A stretch of DNA of 64,000 nucleotides, from positions 124,001-188,000 of the forward strand of contig JACPPD010000004.1 in NCBI GenBank assembly GCA_016191145.1, read 5' to 3'. A program made the position numbers and the translations under genes. How positions within the stretch are numbered: position 1 is the stretch's first letter; every line of letters starts with the position of its first letter. This DNA is from Ignavibacteria bacterium (GTDB lineage Bacteria; Bacteroidota; Ignavibacteria; Kapaibacteriales; Kapaibacteriaceae). The notes under the pieces were generated by a model that saw nothing but the letters and a program-made list of their open reading frames with translations, made no database searches and was not told where the DNA came from. This document shows positions 58,827 through 64,000 of this stretch, piece by piece.

Positions 58827-59987
58827 ATGATACATCAGAACCTTCCACCGTTAGCAGTTCACCAACTTCTTCCACTCCCAACGCGCCTGAATGCAGATAT
58901 AGTTCACACAGGCCTGGGGACTTGTATAGCAATGGTTGACAGCGACTTCGTTCCCCATCCCGATTTAACGGAACCTATCAACCGGATTGCCGGATACTAC
59001 GATGCCGTTAATGACAAGCTTTACAACACGGTACCTTCAACGGAAGTTAATCCCCGGTCGTGGCACGGCACCATGACTGCATGCACGGCCGCCGGCAACG
59101 GATATCTTTCGCACGGAACCTATACTTCCCTGGCGCCCGATGCAAAAGTATTCCTTGTGCGAACAATGAATGATAAGGGGCGGGTAACAACTGAAACATT
59201 ATCGCGAGCCCTGACGGCTATTCTTCGGCATTCCGAAGAATTCGGAATCGATGTTGTCAATATCAGTGTTTATGCAGACGAAATAGATCACACTGAATCT
59301 CACCCGGTAAACCGCTGCGTCGAAGATCTAGTTGCAATGGGAATTGTTGTTGTTGCCGCAGTAGGTAACAATCCAATGATACCTATACGTCCGCCGGCCG
59401 CTGCTCCAAACTGTATTGCAGTAGGCGGACTCGACGATAAGAATTCTATAGCAGACGATGATAACGAAATGTATCATTCTACGTTCGGCATTACCACTCT
59501 CGGCGTTCAGAAGCCGGAATTAATTGCGCCTGCTATCTGGCTACCCGCACCGATCTTGTTGGGAACAGCTCAGTTTGAGGAAGCATCTGCTCTGTGCGCA
59601 CTCGATGCCATGACGGATGCCATGCTCGTTCATGCCGCCCCCTCCCTGATGCCTTATACAAAAATTGCGTTTCCAGTCTGGACGTCGCGTGAGGTTTCTA
59701 AGCTGCGCCACGCTATTGCCCGACGTATTGAATCGGAATTAATACTTAACAAATATTATAAAATGGTTGACGGTACATCGTTTGCAGCACCAATTGTAAC
59801 AAGCATTGTTGCACAAATGAAACAGCTCGACCGAAGAGCAACTCCCCGCGAAATAAAAGATGTACTTACGCAGACTGCAAAACCGCTACCCGACGTATCG
59901 CGCCTGATACAGGGCTTTGGAGTTGTTCAACAGCGCGATGCGCTGTCCCGCCTTCGGCTTATCCGATCCTCAAGCATGTCAAACTGA
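58827..59987 (+). CDS. Subtilisin-like serine protease (S8), no signal peptide
   Basis: A 386-aa protease of the S8 family. The catalytic triad is complete: Asp in CIAMVDSDF (about residue 38), His in RSWHGTMTACT (about 80) and Ser in VDGTSFAAPIVTS (about 318); the oxyanion-hole Asn lies in AAVGNNPMI. No N-terminal signal or propeptide is seen, unlike the usual secreted subtilases. An insert (about 230-300) precedes the Ser. Either it acts inside the cell, or the true start lies in the 26 bases or opposite gene upstream, where no ORF extension supports it. The 1022-aa amidohydrolase follows after 27 bases. Confidence 0.9.
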   Translation: MIHQNLPPLAVHQLLPLPTRLNADIVHTGLGTCIAMVDSDFVPHPDLTEPINRIAGYYDAVNDKLYNTVPSTEVNPRSWHGTMTACTAAGNGYLSHGTYTSLAPDAKVFLVRTMNDKGRVTTETLSRALTAILRHSEEFGIDVVNISVYADEIDHTESHPVNRCVEDLVAMGIVVVAAVGNNPMIPIRPPAAAPNCIAVGGLDDKNSIADDDNEMYHSTFGITTLGVQKPELIAPAIWLPAPILLGTAQFEEASALCALDAMTDAMLVHAAPSLMPYTKIAFPVWTSREVSKLRHAIARRIESELILNKYYKMVDGTSFAAPIVTSIVAQMKQLDRRATPREIKDVLTQTAKPLPDVSRLIQGFGVVQQRDALSRLRLIRSSSMSN

Positions 59988-60014
59988 GTTGAATTAGTCC
60001 GTAATTTCGGGACT

Positions 60015-63000
60015 ATGCGCATCCTTATTCTACTGTTGTGCTCCGTTACAATAGTTAAAGCTCAGGTTTCGACGACTGTTATCGACGGACTTCGTAAAAA
60101 GACTGTGCGACTTGTCGCCTACGTTAACTGCACTGCCATCCCGGAACCAGGGAAGAAAATAGATTCTGCTGTAATCCTCGTTCGTGGCGAGCACATTGTT
60201 TCGGTAGCCGCCGGAACGCCGATTCCCGCAGGAGCTGATGTAAGAGATTTGAAGGGGGCATGGGTCTATGCAGGTTTCGTTGATCCGTTCGTAGACGTTA
60301 ATGCATTTTCATCTAAGGCTGCGAAGTCTGGCGGCCATTCCGGGTCTGACGAAGATGAAGATGGAAGCCCGGTGAGACCGCAACAACAGGGCGCACATTA
60401 CTGGAACGAAGCTGTTCGGCCCGAACGAAAAGCCACAGACAATCTGTTTGTTAGTTCAGAACAAGCAAAAGAATGGACTGCAATTGGAATCCTTGCTGCA
60501 TCTGTTGCTTCGCACGATGGAATTTTTTCCGGCAGTAACGCTGCAATCGTAATGCGCGAAGGGTCGGCAGCAAATATTGTGTTAGCAAATGCTATTACAC
60601 AGTGCTTGAGTTTCCGCAAAGGAAGTTCAAGTACGCCCTATCCATCATCACAGATGGGTTCGATTGCATTGATTCGTCAGTCATTCATTGATGCCGACTG
60701 GTATGGTAAGGCTCATGCTACGTCAGGTGCGCCTAATGCAAAACTTCCCGAGACAAACATTTCGCTCGATGCGCTTAATCGCGCTGTAAAGGCAAACACA
60801 CCATTTATCGCAAGCGCACAGGATGAACATGATATAGGCCGATGGTCGCGCATTGCCAAAGAAGCTGGAGTGCGGTTAATCTTCAAGGGTAGTGGGCTTG
60901 AGTATCGGAGGTCTGCTTCGATTGCAACAATCAAGGCCGAATGGGGAGGGCTCGATATCATCACGCCGCTTTCGTTTCCGGAAGTCCCGGACGTATCCGA
61001 TCCCGTCGAAGCTCGCGCTGTTTCTCTTACCGACCTCATTCATTGGTATTGGGCTGCCGACAATGCGCGAATACTGGATTCAATCGGCTGCCGAATTGCA
61101 TTCACTACAGATGGACTAAAGGATAAAGGCTCCTATCTAAAAAATATTAGATTATGTGTTGCCCGCGGTTTGGATAGTATCAAGGCTCTTGCTGCTATCA
61201 CTACCGTCCCATCTGAGTTGTCAGGGATTTCTTCGGTTGTTGGAAGTATTGCTCCAAAGAAAATCGCAAACCTGGTGGTTATGTCGGGTCCGCTGTTCAA
61301 CGAAGAATCAATTATTCGCAGTGTTGTTGTTGCAGGCGACGAACGCGTGTTAGAGCCCCTTACCACTATCGACATACGGGGTACCTGGAATCTATCATCG
61401 ACTGCCGTCGCCAGGCAGTTAACCGTCGAAATTTCGGGTAAACCTGAAAGACCGTCGGCTATAGTAAAAATTGATACTATTATTGTTCCTTCCACAGTTT
61501 CTTTGAAAGCCGGTCGCGTTGCTTTCACTATCAACTTCGATACACTGGGCATTGCAGGGTTATCGCGCGTTGTGGTGCAGGCCGACAGCATCCTTATGCA
61601 GGGAGAGATGCTGCTACCCGATGGCAAGACGGCATCGTTTGTAATGAACCGGACGAAACCGTTTGCACCAAAAAAGGAAGATGACAAGAATGCACAGGAC
61701 AAGCGCGAAGCTGCAGAGGCAAGAAGAGCCTTGCCAGGATGGCTGCCGTTGGGACCGTTTGGTTTCGACAAACAGCCCGAACAGGAAACAGTTGTGCTCA
61801 AAAATGCAACTGTTTGGACCAGTTCCGATAAGGGAGTTCTCCAAGGCGCCGACGTCCTCCTGGCGAACGGGAAAATTGCAGGAGTCGGCAAGGGACTAAC
61901 GGCAAACAAAACAATCGATTGTTCGGGAATGCACATTACACCCGGGATTATTGATGAACACTCTCACATAGCCATATCTCGCGGCGTAAACGAAGGAACC
62001 CACGCTGTTACCACAGAGGTCCGAATTGGCGACGTTATCGATCCAGATGATATCAATATTTATCGTCAGATCACCGGCGGTGTAACTGCCTCACATCTTC
62101 TTCATGGCTCTGCAAACCCCATGGGTGGACAACTCCAGTTTGTTCGGCTGCGATGGGGAGCCGATGCCGAGGGTTTGAAATGGCAGGGGGCTAAGCCAAC
62201 CGTCAAGTTTGCCCTCGGAGAAAACGTTAAACAGTCAAATTGGGGCGACCTTTTTTCGGTTCGATACCCGCAAACAAGGATGGGCGTCGAAGAAATTATG
62301 CGCGATGCCTTCAGGGCAGCGCGCGAATATGAACAAGAACTTTCGGCAGCAGGTTTGGGTGGCGTACCCGTCCGACGAGACCTCCAGCTTGATGCACTTG
62401 TAGAAATTCTCAATAACAAGCGCAACATTCATTGTCATTCCTATGTGCAGAGCGAAATTCTGATGCTCATGCGCCTTGCCGAAGAATTTGGATTTCGAGT
62501 CCATACATTTACACATATTCTTGAAGGTTACAAAGTTGCATCGGAGATGGCTAAACATGGAGCCATGGCGTCGACTTTCTCAGACTGGTGGGCCTATAAG
62601 TTCGAAGTCTACGATGCTATTCCGGAGAACCCTGCAATTATGCACGAAAATGGAGTTGTGGTGTCGGTTAATAGCGACGATCCCGAAATGGCACGACGTC
62701 TGAATCAGGAAGCAGGCAAGAGCGTTGCCTATGGCGGCGTATCTGAAGAAGAAGCATTGAAATTCTGTACGCTGAACTCAGCAAAGCAGATGGGTGTCGA
62801 CGATGTTGTGGGATCGGTTGAAACAGGAAAGGATGCCGATGTTGTTGTATGGAGTGGCAACCCGCTCAGCAATCACTCTCGTGTCGAACACACGTTCATC
62901 GAAGGAAGGCACATGTTTTCACGTGAGGCCGATGAACAGCTAAGGATAAGGGATTCCGAGCTGCGACGCTACTTAGAGCAGGAAGCTCTTAAAGCTAGTG

Positions 63001-63083
63001 AGAAAGGATCGGCCACAACAAAAACACGGAAGGCCGGGAAGCGCGAGTATCATTGCGATACGACTGACGATGAGATGAAATGA
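60015..63083 (+). CDS. Exported double amidohydrolase protein
   Basis: A 1022-aa protein with signal peptide MRILILLLCSVTIVKAQ. Residues about 30-450 resemble an amidohydrolase whose metal-binding HxH is missing (GAWVYAGFVDPFVDVNAF instead of DxHxH). A beta linker follows (about 450-570, KIDTIIVPSTVSLKAGRVAF). Residues about 590-1000 form a second, complete amidohydrolase: GIIDEHSHIAISR with HxH, NIHCHSYVQSEI, VHTFTHILEG, and VVVSVNSDDPEMARRL with the metal Asp. Likely periplasmic. The substrate is unknown; imidazolonepropionase- or peptidase-like activities occur in this superfamily. Its stop overlaps the bshC start (ATGA). Confidence 0.88.
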   Translation: MRILILLLCSVTIVKAQVSTTVIDGLRKKTVRLVAYVNCTAIPEPGKKIDSAVILVRGEHIVSVAAGTPIPAGADVRDLKGAWVYAGFVDPFVDVNAFSSKAAKSGGHSGSDEDEDGSPVRPQQQGAHYWNEAVRPERKATDNLFVSSEQAKEWTAIGILAASVASHDGIFSGSNAAIVMREGSAANIVLANAITQCLSFRKGSSSTPYPSSQMGSIALIRQSFIDADWYGKAHATSGAPNAKLPETNISLDALNRAVKANTPFIASAQDEHDIGRWSRIAKEAGVRLIFKGSGLEYRRSASIATIKAEWGGLDIITPLSFPEVPDVSDPVEARAVSLTDLIHWYWAADNARILDSIGCRIAFTTDGLKDKGSYLKNIRLCVARGLDSIKALAAITTVPSELSGISSVVGSIAPKKIANLVVMSGPLFNEESIIRSVVVAGDERVLEPLTTIDIRGTWNLSSTAVARQLTVEISGKPERPSAIVKIDTIIVPSTVSLKAGRVAFTINFDTLGIAGLSRVVVQADSILMQGEMLLPDGKTASFVMNRTKPFAPKKEDDKNAQDKREAAEARRALPGWLPLGPFGFDKQPEQETVVLKNATVWTSSDKGVLQGADVLLANGKIAGVGKGLTANKTIDCSGMHITPGIIDEHSHIAISRGVNEGTHAVTTEVRIGDVIDPDDINIYRQITGGVTASHLLHGSANPMGGQLQFVRLRWGADAEGLKWQGAKPTVKFALGENVKQSNWGDLFSVRYPQTRMGVEEIMRDAFRAAREYEQELSAAGLGGVPVRRDLQLDALVEILNNKRNIHCHSYVQSEILMLMRLAEEFGFRVHTFTHILEGYKVASEMAKHGAMASTFSDWWAYKFEVYDAIPENPAIMHENGVVVSVNSDDPEMARRLNQEAGKSVAYGGVSEEEALKFCTLNSAKQMGVDDVVGSVETGKDADVVVWSGNPLSNHSRVEHTFIEGRHMFSREADEQLRIRDSELRRYLEQEALKASEKGSATTKTRKAGKREYHCDTTDDEMK

Positions 63084-64000
63084 ACAGCATTCCACTGACG
63101 TCGGTCTATCGATCGGCTATACTCAATAAGTTTATCAATAATCGCGATCAACTCTTCCCGACTTCACACGGCCTTTCACCCAAGAGCCGTACCACAGATA
63201 AGCCTTCATGTGTAGTAACCGGACAGCAAGTGGGATTGTTCGGTGGTCCGCTGTATACCTTACTCAAAATTTGTTCGGCACGCGCGGCGGCCGACGAAAT
63301 ATCGCGCTCATCCGGAACAAGCACCGATGCAGTTTTCTGGCTGGAAGACAACGATCACGATGCCCACGAGGCTTCGTCGGTGTGGCTACCATCGCAGGGA
63401 ACAGTGAAGGAGTTCTCAATCTGGGACGGTTCGAACGATCGGCTGTCTGTTTGCGATCGGAATTTATCTGATAGCGAGATGCAGCGTATCGACGAGCTGC
63501 TGACGATGCTCGACGGTCAATTTGCTAAAGATGTTCAGCAAATGCTGAATAACGCATACCAGACAGGCACATCGTGGTCCGATGCTTTTTTGCGTGTTAT
63601 TACACGCTTTCTTGATGCATGGCAGATTAAGGTAGTTCGTGGGTCCGACGTGATTGCCTCCGGCTCCCATCGCTGGCTTGTGGAAAAGGATATTAGAGAA
63701 CCCGGCAGCATCGAAGCCTTGATAGCAACAACAACCGAAGTCCTCGAACAACAGGGATTAAAAGCTCAAGCCGCAGTACCCGATGTTTTGTTTTTTCTAA
63801 AGGAAGATAACAAAAGACAAAAACTTTCGCTTAGACAGAATCGGTTTGCAACAAGCAAGACAACCTATACCGCCGACGATTTATTAAAAATACTCGACAC
63901 AGATCCCGGAAGGTTTTCGCCTTCGGTGTTGGCACGTCCGCTGGTACAAGATGTTCATCTCAACTCAGTAGCCGTAGTGTTAGGTCCGGCGGAAATCGGC
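63080..64000 (+). CDS. bshC: BshC, putative cysteine-adding enzyme of bacillithiol synthesis (partial)
   Basis: Runs off the right edge; about 307 residues are present. Seen: VVTGQQVGLFGGPLYTLLK (about residue 42), AVFWLEDNDHDAHEA (about 83) and the later SPSVLARPLVQDVHL, then LGPAEIG. These match BshC, which completes bacillithiol by adding cysteine to GlcN-malate. It overlaps the amidohydrolase stop by 4 bases. It implies bacillithiol as the low-molecular-weight thiol of this organism. Confidence 0.93.
   Translation, partial: MNSIPLTSVYRSAILNKFINNRDQLFPTSHGLSPKSRTTDKPSCVVTGQQVGLFGGPLYTLLKICSARAAADEISRSSGTSTDAVFWLEDNDHDAHEASSVWLPSQGTVKEFSIWDGSNDRLSVCDRNLSDSEMQRIDELLTMLDGQFAKDVQQMLNNAYQTGTSWSDAFLRVITRFLDAWQIKVVRGSDVIASGSHRWLVEKDIREPGSIEALIATTTEVLEQQGLKAQAAVPDVLFFLKEDNKRQKLSLRQNRFATSKTTYTADDLLKILDTDPGRFSPSVLARPLVQDVHLNSVAVVLGPAEIG

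Overview
The window looks like chromosomal DNA of a free-living Gram-negative bacterium of the Bacteroidota/Chlorobiota (FCB) group, possibly a Kapabacteria- or Ignavibacteria-like lineage. The placement is inferred from gene content, since there is no rRNA to test it. The supporting genes are a type IX secretion plug-domain protein (32927-34207), two secreted proteins with type-A-like C-terminal sorting domains (37879-39976), a DUF3078 protein, BshC (bacillithiol synthesis), a eukaryote/archaeon-type prolyl-tRNA synthetase, LamG and lamin-tail surface proteins, and outer-membrane beta-barrels. Genes are tightly packed, with many 1-4 bp stop/start overlaps. I saw no tRNA, rRNA or CRISPR array.

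Layout. 1-9004: end of an outer-membrane protein, an aldo/keto reductase and rpe (+), converging on a minus-strand run of DUF2520 protein, cysS, hutI, a small unknown, mannose-1-phosphate guanylyltransferase and asd, then a PAP2 phosphatase (+). 9008-14676: nitrilase, murC and two parvulin-type periplasmic chaperones. 14685-30440: the most unusual block. A beta-barrel protein and an RCC1-repeat surface protein (-) stand divergently from two giant proteins of unknown function (about 1703 and 1411 aa), which are followed by a membrane-anchored SRPBCC/GyrI-like protein and a four-helix membrane protein. 30427-37536: housekeeping run with a small unknown, era, a BamD-like lipoprotein, a thioesterase, the T9SS plug protein, ruvB, a VOC protein and proS.

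37537-44486 is a degraded accessory region. It holds a possible DUF4160 remnant, a frameshifted secreted-protease remnant, a T9SS-exported protein, transposase remnants, a LamG protein and a 2.6-kb island bounded by a 134-bp direct duplication of the 5' end of lepA. Inside the island are a dispersed hairpin-bearing repeat, a transposase remnant, a lipoprotein gene switched out of frame by a run of nine G residues (candidate phase variation), a small membrane protein and a possible sigma-factor fragment.

44487-64000 returns to core genes: lepA, two tandem signal peptidases I, hemW, a LolC/E-like permease, ppk1, a lamin-tail protein, a GAF-type methionine sulfoxide reductase, ligA, a DUF3078 protein, a subtilase, a double amidohydrolase and the start of bshC. 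Two more copies of the dispersed repeat flank a truncated membrane-protein gene at 54650-55725.

The best candidates for undescribed biology are the two-giant-protein locus with its divergent beta-barrel/RCC1 pair, and the lepA-flanked island with its G-tract lipoprotein.
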